This document shows positions 22,547-35,046 of a stretch of DNA of 64,000 bases, piece by piece. The DNA lies in the NCBI GenBank assembly GCA_000697475.1, contig JNEU01000754.1, positions 124,001-188,000 on the forward strand, read 5' to 3'. The position numbers and the translations under genes are program-made. A model generated the notes under the pieces. The model saw nothing but the letters and a program-made list of their open reading frames with translations. It had not been told where the DNA came from and did not search any database. Each line of letters starts with the position of its first letter. The first letter of the stretch is position 1. Origin of the DNA: Lichtheimia corymbifera B2541. Its lineage: Eukaryota; Mucoromycota; Mucoromycetes; Mucorales; Lichtheimiaceae.

Positions 22547-24688
22547 TCATTCTGAAAGTGACAGCAGGTTCGGCAACAAAGTATCCATCACCGCGAGTCC
22601 CCTTTCTGTGGGTCGTATTCCACCACGCGTCCATTCATGCTGTAAATGCTCAGGCACATAGCGTTCCAAGCCCTCGTCATTGTTCACCAGTAATAGACCG
22701 GCATCAACATACAGAGATAACATGTCTTCATTCACCACTTGTTCTAGCTTGTAGCCTGTCATCTCTTCAAACCGAGACCGCGGAATGCCCATACGAGTGC
22801 GAAGCCCAAAAACAAAAAGTTCCTAAAAAAAAGACGTCGGTAATCCATTGCATAAAGTATTTTGGTCCATGTGCACTTGCCGTTTTCAAACCAACAACCC
22901 CCTTTTCCCCCATACTGACCTCCTGCACATCTCGTGACGATATAGGTATCCATTTACGAATGCTACATAGAGATAAGATTGTATGAGTGGGCCCCAAAAA
23001 GGGGGAACGTACTCCTACTATCACCTTGCCCATTGTAAACGTACCCTTCTCCTTCACTTTCACAGAGAGCCATGTACTTGTCTGGATGAAATTCCTAGTA
23101 ATATGAAGGTAGCAAGCATATCATCAGCAACGCGTGTATGTGTATGTTTGTATGTGAGTACTTACACCAAAGGTACGTATACGCTGATGATTCTGGATAT
23201 CAGTCAAGCGTCCGTGCGCACCTGGTCCTATACCTAGTAGAGTAGTGTGTTTGTGGTGGTGCAATATACACAATACACGTGAGCTCCCAATTGAAAATAG
23301 AGTTTGAAGTTTATTTGCCCAAAGCTTACCTAGATAGTCCATGCCCTGCCAATATGAAAAGTTGTGCTTGCTCATGGCTTGCCTTGTCCTTGCATAGCTT
23401 GAGACCTCGTAATGTGAAAAGCCATGGGCCGCAGCTTCGTCCACAGTCATATCGTACATGTCGGCTGCTTCCTCTGAGCTGGCTACGGGGGGCAATTGTC
23501 TTTTTGTTGAAGCTTTCCACAACCTGCCATCATCATCATTAGCCTTTTGGATTTTGTTGATGAGTAAAAAGGGGGAACTCACGGTGTGCCTCGTTCCAGG
23601 GACAGCTGGTAGATGGATAAATGATCACCTGCGAGATCCAATGCTTGCTATGTATTGCAACAACTTTTAGTATGATGCAACCTTTGAAAACAACAGCACT
23701 CAATTATACCTTGAGCTCCTGTTTCCAACCATGTATCGATTGTCCAGGTCTTGCAAAGATCATGTCAAATGTCACCTTGTCGAACATATGTTTTGCTTTG
23801 TTGATGATGCTGAAAGCACTTGCTGCTGAGTGATCACGACCTAATAGAGAGTGGTCATTATGAGTGAGTGAGCAATGATATGTACGATGAAAGCCTTACC
23901 CAGTATCTTTAGATCATGATCGTTAAAGGATTGAATACCGAGAGAAAGCCGATTGATGCCGACATGGCGAAAATATTGTAATCGCTCAGACTCAGCTGAC
24001 TATAATGCAAGTTAATGCTTGGGATGGGACCACGTGGCTCCTCTCCATCTCTCTTACCGTTGGATTCGCCTAACACAAAAAAGAACACAGTGGTCATGAT
24101 CTCCATTTTTGTGTCACTTTTTCCATAGGATCTACTTACTTCCAATGTAACTTCCACATCACTTGTGATATCCAAGGTATCCAATATGCGTTCAATGGTC
24201 TTGGGCTTTTAGAGATGTGCAATGTCAATCAATCAGCCAAATGAGATGAATAAAAGGACGTACACTAGCCAGACCTATGTTGTTGTCATTAACAATGCCA
24301 TCCATGCATACTCCTTGATATTGCCTTACTGGGTGTTCCGCCACCAAAATAGACTGATGCCACGCGCTTATCCCGTAATCCAAACCGAGGCTCATCCAAG
24401 TAAAAACGAAGCTCACGCACCAAGGCATCTGTCAAGCGTTCGACCGGTGGTTGTGCAGGGTTCACATACTTGTTAAAGTTGCAATAGGTACACTTGCTAC
24501 ATACAGTGGAAGAAGAAGAAATCAGCGATCGTGTGTCCCATGGCGTCCTAAACAGTGAATCACCTTTCGCAGTAAGGCCAATGAATATAAACGGAATACT
24601 GATCGTGAGCTTTGGTGGTAATCGCGCGTGCTGGAGACCGAGTCAAGGGTCGAGCAAGTACGAGGGGGCGAAAGGTGAGTGTAACCAT
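22547..24688 (-). CDS. RSAD1: HemW/RSAD1-like radical-SAM heme chaperone, probably mitochondrial
   Basis: Twelve exons: 24688-24564, 24496-24325, 24205-24140, 24069-24058, 23999-23900, 23840-23710, 23647-23583, 23523-23330, 23233-23166, 23094-23045, 22962-22920, 22822-22547, giving 433 residues. Cys40, Cys44 and Cys47 (YCESKCTYCNF) form the radical-SAM CxxxCxxC cluster site. They are followed by VYFGGGTPS, TLEANPT, GINRLSLGIQSFND, HYEVSSYA and GIGPGAHGR, and a C-terminal winged-helix-like part starting FGLRTRMGIPRSRFEE. These are HemN/HemW family marks; HemW proteins bind and transfer heme rather than oxidise coproporphyrinogen. The N-terminus (RPLVLARPLTRSPARAI) is Arg-rich without acids, like a mitochondrial presequence. 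Exon 4 is 12 nt. Intron 2 needs a GC donor to stay in frame. Confidence 0.9.
24206..24324 (-). other. Probable GC-AG intron (HemW-like gene, intron 2)
   Basis: The donor reads AAG|GCAATA. The overlapping GT at A|GTAAGG (24329) is a better donor by sequence, but it leaves phase 1 and leads to a stop with the only usable acceptor. The GC donor keeps phase 0 and joins TPSK to PKTIERIL. Confidence 0.55.
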
Positions 24689-24755
24689 TGTCAATTTTGG
24701 GAAGAAAGCAAGAACCTCTCTCTCTCTCTCTTTTTCAAAACCTTTTCTTGTCAGC
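24689..24755. promoter_or_regulatory. 67-bp bidirectional intergenic region
   Basis: Only 67 bp separate the start codons of the divergent HemW-like gene and methyltransferase gene. The segment is a CT-rich tract on the plus strand. Both transcription starts and both 5' UTRs must overlap here or lie in each other's coding region. Confidence 0.7.
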
Positions 24756-25656
24756 ATGGTCGCTTCTACATCACTCGACGTTGTCCCTGACGATCCAACT
24801 GCCTACAAGACACAAGCTTATTGGGAAGATCGTTATAAAAAGTGAGTCAATGGGTTCGTCCATGGGTGTGTCACGGATCGCTTACCTGCTTGCCTTTTTT
24901 TAAGCGAGGATGCGGAAACGACATTTGACTGGTTCAAGACATACAGCGATCTCAAGCCGTTGCTGGACGAACAAATAAAGAGCAAGGATGCCTCTATCTT
25001 GATGCTTGGTTGTGGCAATTCGAGTAAGAAAGAGATGATGATAGATACAAACTGACAGCCCCTATATCTGACCACCACCTTTCGTTTCTCTTAGCATTGG
25101 GCGAAGATATGTACAAGGATGGCTACAAGAATATCACCAACATTGATTACTCGGCCACCGTCATTGAAAACATGAAAAAGAGATGTGCTGACATGCCAGA
25201 AATGAAATGTGAGCAAGGAGGGAATGGACTTTTATGCATTAACATGGTACTTACTCATGCTTGTACTGCATGTAGGGCTAGAAATGGATATTCGTGATCT
25301 CAAGTTTCCCGATCAATCCTTTGATGTGGTGATTGATAAAGGTAAGAGAGTGGATGATCAAGTTCACTGGCTGGTTGGAAATACTAATCCTCTATGTACC
25401 AGGTACCATGGATGCTCTCATGTGCGATCGGGGTGACGTATGGGACCCATCACCAGAGTTGATTGCCGATGTGAAGGGCGAGGTGGATGAGGTGGAACGC
25501 GTGACCAAGGTTGGAGGTGTCTTTCTCTACATCACATTTGGACAACCCCATTTCAGGAAACGGCATTTGGCTAGAGATTGCTGGGATATCGAGACCAAGA
25601 CATTAGGAGAAGCATTCCATTACTTTTTTTATATCATGCGCAAGAAATCAGCATAG
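24756..25656 (+). CDS. Class I SAM methyltransferase, EEF1AKMT4/METTL13 family
   Basis: Five exons (24756-24841, 24905-25023, 25095-25208, 25276-25341, 25403-25656) encode 212 residues. An N-terminal YWEDRYK helix precedes motif I, ILMLGCGNSTLGEDMY. The acidic post-I residue lies in NITNIDYSATVIENM, and motif IV is FDVVIDKGTMDALMCD. The C-terminus has GGVFLYITFGQPHFRKRHL. This order matches the ECE2/EEF1AKMT4 and METTL13 methyltransferases, which modify lysines or the N-terminus of elongation factor eEF1A; the exact substrate is inferred. The gene shares a 67-bp promoter with the HemW-like gene. The start ATG directly precedes the conserved N-terminal helix. Confidence 0.87.
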
Positions 25657-25958
25657 TTGAATCAATACAAGTTTTGAATTTTCATGTCATTCGATTGGAT
25701 TAAGAGATTGTGGGTCAAGAGGTGATGAGTGGTGGATAATGTTGGATGGCGACAAAAGATTGGGATCTATGTCTGGATAATGCTTTTAGTAAATATAAAA
25801 CAGCGTTATCCATTTTCTCTTCAAAGTAAGGCATGATCCATTAGTGCGCACGGGCCATTTAATGTTGGGGTGTATCATCGTTTCATTCTTTGTATTTACA
25901 CTATTGTACGAATACATCGAAGATACGCTTCTTTTAAAATTTACAACGACGGTAGCTC
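25657..25958. other. Convergent 3' intergenic region
   Basis: This 302-bp region lies between the stops of the methyltransferase (plus) and quinolinate phosphoribosyltransferase (minus) genes. It is AT-rich and contains nothing gene-like. Confidence 0.5.
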
Positions 25959-27163
<1,205 letters not shown>

Positions 27164-27496
27164 TGTCGAAATGGAAGAAAGGAAGAAAAAGAGACGTTAT
27201 TTGTTTTGGAGGTTTGAAAGATGGAACTGAGGCAAACCAAACCACAGCCATGTCAATTATTGGACAGGGCGCGTGCAGCATCAGAATGGAAAGAAGATTG
27301 AAGCACCGTCCCGAGATGTTGGTTGTACAAGGTGCATGATGATGAAGCACACACCTACAAGAGTTTTTTTTTTTCCACTTTGTGTCTTTTTCCTTTCCCG
27401 CCTCTTCTTTTCACTTTTTAAACTTTTATTGCCTGTTTACGCAGCTCGCCCCAACACCTTCATTCCAAAGCTCTCTTTGTTGACCTGACATGCGCC
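27164..27496. promoter_or_regulatory. Divergent promoter region, BNA6 / coiled-coil gene
   Basis: A 333-bp region between two outward-facing start codons. It contains a T-rich tract (27362-27420) on the plus strand. No specific factor site was identified. Confidence 0.5.
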
Positions 27497-29717
27497 ATGG
27501 CAACAACAACAGCACCTGACATTCACAATGTGATCCACGTCCTGCAACAGGACATTGAAAACCTCAATCATGACAAGATGATGGTATGTCCTTGTACTCT
27601 ACGTTATGGCGAGTCATCCATATTTAATATCTTCAAGTAGCTTCAAAAAGAAAAGGACGATGAAAGCGATCGATTGAATGCCGAAGTTGCCTATCTAAGA
27701 CAGGTACCCGAAGGACAAAGGATATATGGAAAAGGGGCGATATATTTATTTTGTGTAATAATAGCGCGTTGAAGATATCCAGCATGAAAACAATTCCATC
27801 AGCAAAGCACAATCTCGTCTTGAAACACAACTCTATGCCCAAGAACAAGATAATGCAAAGTTGCGTAAAGAACTCAACCAACTTACTAAGGCCAAAAAGG
27901 ATGCGGAAAAGAAATTGACAGCTGAGGTAGGTGGTAGCAGCATCTTCATTTAACCCCTCATGCGTTTCAATTGACTTTATCTTGACAGCTTGAAGAATTC
28001 GAGAACGACCGAGCAAGATGGCAGCAACGAGAAGCTGACTTGTACAACCAGATCCGCACTTTACATGCCACTCAAGGCGAGCCTAGAACACCACGTACAC
28101 CTCGTCGCCGTAGTGTCACTGCAACCACCATGAGCAATACGACCACTATGAGTCCTTTCACTAATTATCCATTGGGTGATATTGGTAAGTGAGCGTGCGC
28201 GCTAAAGGAGAAGAAAAAGGAAAATCAGGGGGGAATGGAAATGAAAGCCGCGCTGTTGTCCAACTCAATTATGATTCTCATTATTGCATACACACAGGTG
28301 AAGATAATGAGGCGCAGGAACAGGAATCTCCTTCCTCCCCCAATGGTCTTGTTGCTCAGGCACCTCCCAAATTGGCAGCTATTGATGCATCTTATGCCCG
28401 TGAAGCCAAGATTGCTCAACGCACTATCAAGGCACAAGACAAGTTGATTGCTGAGCTCAAGAATGATATTGAAAAGCAGAATGCTCTTATTGAAGAACAA
28501 CGCAATGATGCAAAGCAACAATCTCTTCGTATGGAACACCTTGATCACGAGATTGCCAGTATCAAACAAGTCAACCGTTCGCTCATGGAAGACAATGAAA
28601 GCTACCAGATCTTGTTACATGAAAAGACAATCAGTGGTGAATTCATTATGAACCCCATTATGCAGGTAATTAAGAACGATATGGAAGGAAGCGGCGGGGA
28701 TCCTAAAGGTTTATATATTAGGTGGAGGAAGAAAAACGACGCAGCATGAAAGCATCCACGAGCACTGGTAGCAATGGGTTGAATCTGGCTGCTGAGCTCA
28801 ACCTTGCTTCTGTTGGAACATCGGATTGGGAAGCGCAACAAAAAGCGAGCGAGACTGATCAAACCATTTCGAGTAAGTTTCAACATGATGATGATAAAGC
28901 AAGAGCCGTCGATTGATTTATGGAAATAGAGTTGTCGGAGGAGAACAAGATGTTACAGGATACCAACCGTGCATTGCAGCTGTACATGAACAAGATTTTG
29001 ATGAAGATTATCAATGATAAGCAACTTGTGGATGTTCTCAGTATTGATCAACCCAAGCCGACACCTGTCCCCACGACAGCAACAGCCACCAGCTCACGCC
29101 TTGCTGAACAAGCCAAGCAACAAAAGAAATCAACACCTGCTGCACCTACACCAGGTCCTGGCCCAGCACCCAGTCGAACGCTTTCAAGTAGTCTATTGGG
29201 TAAAGCAACTTCTGGACGACAACAGCGCCGTCGTACCATTTCTTATTGGAGTGGTGGTGGTAACAAGGGGCCAACTCCACCAGCTGCAGCACTTGTCAAT
29301 GACAATAGCAAAAAGAGTGGTACCACAGAATCGGCTACACGTTCGAATGATTCAGCAGATCACACCTCCAGCACACCTACCAGCCCTACAACTGCTACTG
29401 GTTCTCGTCGACATAGTACGCATGCTGGTAATGGTGGTTGGGCCAAGGCTTTACGTCGTATGAGTGGTATTGGATGGTCCTCATCTTCAACAACAACAAC
29501 ATCACCAAGCGGCAAAAGTGACGATAGCAACAATGACACTACCACCAGTAGTAGTACCAGTGACACCTCCTCCGCTACCTCTGATAACAACAATGCACGA
29601 CCCAATGGTGATGTCCCCTCTCCCAAATTGGCAGCTCCTAGTATGAGTCGTTCAACAAGCACAACATCCTCTTCTTTACGTCGTAGCAGTGAACTTGCCA
29701 CTCTTCAAGAAGAGTAG
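27497..29717 (+). CDS. Coiled-coil protein with basic Ser/Thr-rich tail
   Basis: Seven exons (27497-27583, 27641-27703, 27765-27926, 27989-28184, 28298-28665, 28722-28872, 28930-29717) encode 604 residues; all junctions keep frame. Residues ~10-160 are coiled coil (LQQDIENLN, LQKEKDDESDRLNAEVAYLR, LRKELNQLTKAKKDAEKKL). An Arg/Thr-Pro linker (EPRTPRTPRRRS) follows. A second coil (~200-330) includes the block MEDNESYQILLHEKTISGEF, which looks conserved. A short coil (KLSEENKMLQDTNRALQLYM) and a ~230-residue Ser/Thr/Pro tail complete it. I recall similar coiled-coil proteins in other fungi but cannot name the family with confidence. There are no catalytic or membrane features. The tail is rich in potential phosphorylation sites. 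Confidence 0.8.
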
Positions 29718-30532
29718 TCTTATTCCCCCCCCAACCCACAGGCTCTTTTTTTTTCTTTTTCTTCTTTGCCCAACCCTCCCTTTCCTTTTTCTTCTTTTAT
29801 TCTTTATTTTATTACTCTTTCCTCTCCTTGTGTTTCTTCTTTTATACTCTATATTATATCATCTCTCCTCCTCCTATATGCCATTTTTGATGCTTCTTTC
29901 TTCATACCCCCCGTTATTGAATGAAAACTTGGATGCGTTCATCTTTTCCCTTTTTCACAAAATGTCTGAATGTGAATGAATGAATACAACAGGTTTCATG
30001 CTTGGTGTCGTGTGTTACCCAGCAAGTGCATAATTGGAACCACGTGTAAATCGACCCATGTTAAGGAAAACCCCAATTCGGGTATCATTGTTGAATGTGG
30101 GCAAGTGGTGTGCATGTGTGTGTGCGTGTGTGTGTGTCAAAAAAGCTTGTTTTGGATCACTCACTTCCCACGGTCATCCACCTACAATCCGGTGAAAGTG
30201 GTGGTGGTGTCATGTGCTTCATCATGATCGTCATTGTTCACAACAAAGCATTCGGTTTCCATGGAGGATGACCCCTTTTTTCTTTGCATATACACAGCCC
30301 TTGCTCAGCTGCTTGGGCAGGAACACACCGTCAGCTGCATGTAATGATAATAGACATTTATCTCTAAATGGACCAGGTACACCAATCATGATGCAGGTAC
30401 ATTCACACACAAAGCAAAGCACTATCGTTTCGGGTGCGCAAGTCCATTCATAGGATGTATATTTGTATAAGAAAAGGTCTCTGTGTGTTTGTGTGTATGG
30501 GGTGGATGATGCAATCATGGAAGTTGGGGAAT

Positions 30533-30571
<39 letters not shown>

Positions 30572-30625
30572 TAATAGAATATATATACAAAGAGATGATG
30601 TGATATGTGTGAGAGAAAGCCAAGT
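29718..30625. other. Convergent 3' intergenic region with microsatellites
   Basis: T/C-rich sequence follows the coiled-coil stop (29735-29900), a TG repeat sits at about 30108-30137 and an (AG)n repeat at 30535-30567. No gene-like open frame was seen. Confidence 0.5.
30535..30567. repeat. (AG)16 microsatellite
   Basis: A perfect dinucleotide repeat just downstream of the RBR ligase stop codon. Confidence 0.95.
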
Positions 30626-32455
30626 TTAAGCATTGATTCCAGGATAGAGGCGAGCTTGAATGGAAGAAACATTGGGTACCCCAAGCTCAGTCTATGTGCA
30701 ACACCATCATGTTATTATTTGCGATACTTGGATGCGCTCTAATAGTTTACCTTTGCATTTGAATGTTCGGGAGATGTATTGGCGTATTCAGAAGTAGGTG
30801 ATCGTGAACAATGATAAAAACCGCATTTCTGGAGGAGGTGATGATGATGAATCAATCTTGCATATATACAGATGTCCCTGAATGTGTATGTACTTACGTC
30901 TGACCATTGTGACAAGCATGCCCAGCAAAAGCAATAGCCACATAATGAGCAATCCACCTTGTTACAACCTTCATCGCGTTGGATCATGATGGAGCAACTG
31001 GGACAACGTCGGCTATAAAAAGGCATCGTTTATCACCATGCATCATCATTCAAACCCCCCTTGACTTCTCCTTGTACCTGTTTTTCAGCTGCCATTGAAA
31101 TGTCTCTATCACTTCGACGGGTGCAGCATGATGATCCACCACGTTTTGCATGTATTGCTCACATGTAGAGCCTGGATGTTGTTGATTACCGCATTGTAAG
31201 CAAAAGACCATGTTGCATTCGGGACTATCCATTCCATGATCAGTGGGAATCCTCCTCCTCCTCCTCTGCCCTTTTTGCATCTTACCAATGGATATCAGGG
31301 AATTGGCCAATGTGAATAAACTGTAGTTTCCTCCAAGTGTCTGGCTTCATGTCAAAGCATAAGATTTGCTGTGCAATGGCAAGGGGTTGGATAAAAGAGG
31401 CATGGTCCCGTTCCAAGACCTTGAGCGCATGAACCGTACGTTTGTACAAATCCAATAATGTATGGCTAGACCATTCTTGGCGTTCGTAGACTGGTAGTAA
31501 ATCTCGCAGCAGCATACGATGGCGTGGATGATCATGGTGTTCGGTGCATTGAAGCAAGTAATCTTTGAGTACTCCATGGACGCGTCTGGGTTGACTATGT
31601 ACAGAGAGAGAGGGTTGAGTATAAAAGAGGATGATCCATTTCCACCATGGGACTAGTCAACGCCATCATGGTAACACACACATCAAACATACCTGCGTTG
31701 TAATCTTTGACAGGGCATAACCTCCGTTTCGCATCCAGGACAACAACGTGAAAAGCTGCGATAAGGTTGATTGAAGCGATTGTATTGATCCACGACGCTC
31801 TTTGGTACGAATTTGCTCCATTCACTTTGTGGGATATGGTCCTGACATACAGGGCACCTGATCTTGGTCACACTTAGACCCCATGACGAGGTAACGACAT
31901 TGGTCACGTATCTAATGTAATATGTGTGAGAGAGAGATAAAGGATGATTGCATAAATGAGAGAATGTCGTGCATGCAGCAGCAGCATCGTCACTTGCCTG
32001 CGGAAGCAATCAAGACAATATTGATCACGACAATAATCAAGACATAAATCAAGTTGAGCTTCAAAGCAAATGGAGCATCGTTGAAGCCAATATTCCATGT
32101 TATCTTGAGGATCGTCATCTTCATCGTCATCGTCATCATGATGAATGTGATTGTGGTGTCTATCATCATCCTCTGTTGCTGACGTCAAAGTGGCTGTTGT
32201 AGTAGTAGTTGCAGCGGCAGCAGCACCACCACCTGATGATGCCGCGTTGGTGTGTGGATGCACCATGCGATTAATGATCAAGCCAAGAATTCCGGAAACC
32301 AACGTGCTGAGGATAAAGAAAGGGAAAAGAAAGATACAAATGGCAGCGACTAATAGTCGATATAACGGTAAAAAGCCTATCCATTGATGATGATGATGAT
32401 GATGATGTTTGTTGGTGTTGGTAGTTGTACCCATGGTAGTAGTAGAAAGTGGCAT
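30626..32455 (-). CDS. RBR (RING-IBR-RING) E3 ubiquitin ligase with N-terminal membrane anchor
   Basis: Seven exons (32455-31998, 31911-31693, 31594-31286, 31224-31078, 31012-30898, 30828-30751, 30691-30626) encode 463 residues. A His run is followed by a long hydrophobic stretch (about 24-62, [20 protein letters not shown] and onward), then an acidic loop. RING1 begins at Cys127 ([16 protein letters not shown]). The IBR has [27 protein letters not shown] spacing. RING2 begins [20 protein letters not shown], and Cys394 in DEGC is the expected thioester-forming cysteine. RBR ligases accept ubiquitin from E2 onto that cysteine before transfer. The anchor suggests action at a membrane, possibly ER or vacuole; the substrate is unknown. 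Intron 1 uses a GC donor. Confidence 0.9.
31912..31997 (-). other. GC-AG intron (RBR ligase intron 1)
   Basis: The donor is CAG|GCAAGT, phase 2, and the acceptor TTACATTAG. It restores FRRYVTNVV in RING1. The adjacent GT (CAA|GTGACG) gives a shifted frame without the RING cysteines. Confidence 0.8.
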
Positions 32456-33139
32456 TGAGAAATGGGGGTATATATATATATATGTAAAATGTGTATGCGA
32501 AAGAGAAAGAGAAAAGAAAGAAAAAGAGGAAAAAAAGGCGCTTACTTACTTGGACAGTATTCTGTATAAAGCTTGGCTCAAGGGGGAGGAAGCCCGACCG
32601 CAAGGGGGTGGGTGGTGATGATAACGATGATGTTGTTGTTTGTTCGAAAAGAAAAGTGTTCTTGGAACAAAGAGAAGGTCCTTTATGATAAATGGTGTGG
32701 GAGATAAGGAAAAAGAAAAGAGTGAAAGAGAGAGAGAGAGAAAGAGAGAAAGAAAAAGAAAACAAAGCAATATAATAAATTATTGTGTGGATGCGTGGTG
32801 TGTTGAGTGAATAAAGAGCTGCTGCTGCTGCTGCTGCGTGTGTGAATCACAATGTCGTATTGACGCCACGCGGGTGGGTGGGCATTCATGCTTGTTGTAG
32901 TAGTTCGGGTGGTGTAAACACTCACACGACTCACCTTGTATGGTGACATACTTTGGGGATAATCCTTGTTCATATGGCCCATGTGCGTGTGTTTATGCTA
33001 CCCAACATGTGTCCCGTCCACCACACACGCAGGAATTCTGCAACACCATTTTCCATGTCCGGCGTTAGCCGAGAATCCGAGAAGCTTTCAACCAACACCA
33101 ACACCACCAACACTTTTATTTTTGCTTTTCTTTCTTACA
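32456..33139. promoter_or_regulatory. Divergent promoter region, RBR ligase / CUS2
   Basis: 684 bp between outward-facing start codons. It contains an AT run (32467-32482), an AG-rich tract (32493-32550 and 32710-32765) and a (CTG)6 run at about 32818-32836. Open frames here are low complexity. Confidence 0.45.
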
Positions 33140-34818
33140 ATGTCAGCTCCTCCTCCTTCAAAGGATAAAACACCTGCAGACTTTGCTTCCGATTCACGTT
33201 ATACTCTCAACAAAGAAACCAACAAATGGTCCTATGTCGGTGACGATGGCGTTTGTTATGAATACGATGAGTCTTTGGCTGCTTGGTTTCCAATGGTACC
33301 CATTCTCTCTCTCTCTGTGTCTTTTCTTTACACATCCTCCCACTGACACGCACACACTCTTTGTCTTTCAAGTACGATGAAGACCTGATCAAACAACAAC
33401 AATCTGCTTATGCCATTGAAGGTGTCGACGAATCGGTATGGGGTCCTTTATTTAAGAATCTATGCAACCCAACTCACACGCGTGTGCGTGTCTCCATCAT
33501 AGGAGCCTGCTATACAGCCGCGACAAAAGAAAAAGCGTGTCTATACCTATGAAGAAGTAAGCATCAAGGACGCATCATGTCTTTTCTCTCTCTCTTTTTG
33601 ACTCTTTTGAATCCAAGGATAATGAAGGCAGCAGCAGCAACAACAACAATGCCAAGAAGCAAAAACGTGATACAGCAAAGCGACCCAATACATCCGTTTA
33701 CGTTACTGGTGTACCACCCGATGCCACGATTGAAGAGATCAAGGACGTCTTTACAAAATGTGGTGTTATTATGGAGGATCTTGAGAGTGGTATGTAGAAC
33801 GATCATTCATTCATTCATTCTTTATCATTCTAACGGACTTGTAGGCCAACCCAAGATCAAGATTTATCAAGATGCAGAAGGTCGACCCAAAGGAGATGCA
33901 TTGGTCACTTATTTCAAAGAAGAGTCTGTGCCTTTGGCGATCAATCTATTGGATGATGCGGAATTCAGGCTGGGTGAACCCTCGACCCGCATTCGAGTAC
34001 AACAGGCCGTATTTACCGAGAAACAACTTCCTGCTGATAAGAAAAAGAGTCAAGCCAACAAAAACAAGACCAAGAAACGATTACATCAATTGCAAAGGTA
34101 AATCAATGGATGAGGGGATGGATCATAGGACTGATTGTTGGTTGTTGCGCATAGGAAATTGGATTGGGTTGATGAGGAAACGGGAAAAAAGGCGGAGAAA
34201 TTCAACAAGATTGTCATTCTGAAAAACATGTACACCCAGCAGGAATTAGACGTGAGTTGGGACAGCGTGTCACTTTTTGTACAAATGGAGTATAACGCAT
34301 CATTCATTTGTTATATAGGAAGATCCAACTTTATTGCTGGAATTAAAAGAAGATGTCCGAGAAGAATGCGAAAAGCTGGGTGAAGTGACCAATGTGATTC
34401 TTTACGATGTAAGTAGTGGTGGGGGTAGGATAAGGAGCCAATTTCGGATGGACCACCGATCACCTCTCTCATAGAAATCTCCTGGTGGCGTCATATCCGT
34501 GCGGTTCATGGAGCAAAAATCAGCGGAAGCATGTGTGCTGGTAAGGTTTGATTTGGTAATAGGTGTTTGTGTGAGTGGACCCCCATTGGACCCCCAAATT
34601 GATAGATATATCTTTAGCTTATGAACAATCGCTACTTTGCGGGCCGACAAATCAGTGCCGAGATTTACGATGGCAAAACGAGATATGAAAAGAGTGGTGC
34701 ACGGACGACCGAAGAAGACGATGAGAATGAAAAGGCAAGATTGGAACGATACGCAAAATGGCTTGAACAAGGAGGTGGTGGATCCGATGATGAAGGTGGT
34801 GACAACAACGAGTCCTGA
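33140..34818 (+). CDS. CUS2: Tat-SF1/Cus2-like U2 snRNP-associated splicing factor
   Basis: Nine exons (33140-33295, 33373-33435, 33503-33556, 33618-33789, 33845-34097, 34155-34251, 34319-34408, 34475-34540, 34618-34818) encode 383 residues. An N-terminal Trp-containing segment (WSYVGDDGVCYEYDES) precedes RRM1, with RNP2 SVYVTGVPPD and RNP1-like GRPKGDALVTYFKEES. A UHM-like second RRM follows (KIVILKNMYTQQELD ... GVISVRFMEQKSAEACVLLM ... YFAGRQISAEIYDG). The tail is acidic (SDDEGGDNNES). This is the HTATSF1/Cus2 order; these proteins bind U2 snRNA and SF3B1 and help U2 refolding. The N-terminal segment and both RRMs fit the family well. In a window with many GC donors it is a fitting splicing gene, but no link can be inferred. 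Confidence 0.92.
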
Positions 34819-35046
34819 TTGTGGCACAAATGAATGGACACAGACAAACGCATGGGGGATACGGAGGTTACGCAGAAGGAGAAATGGCCAACTTGCAAGG
34901 TCGAGTTATTTAGTACACCATTCATGTCCTCTCTCTCTCTCTCTCCCTTGTGTTGCTTTGATATTTCATTTTAGTTTTCTCTCGTCTTCTCTTTTTCCCT
35001 TTCATTCTCACTTTTTCTCTCACTTTCGCACACCAATCCATCAAAC

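Noticed and set aside
23021..23045. Alternative donor CAA|GTGATA for HemW-like intron 10
   Set aside because: It gives the wrong phase for the next exon; GG|GTACGT at 23044 joins EGEG to IRKWIPISSRDVQE as in the family.
24329..24330. GT donor A|GTAAGG for HemW-like intron 2
   Set aside because: It leaves phase 1 and leads to an immediate frameshift or stop with the only acceptor that gives the conserved IERIL block; the adjacent GC donor keeps frame.
33577..34101. 174-codon open frame over CUS2 exons 4-5
   Set aside because: It reads through introns and exons in mixed frames; the spliced CUS2 model gives conserved RRM motifs.
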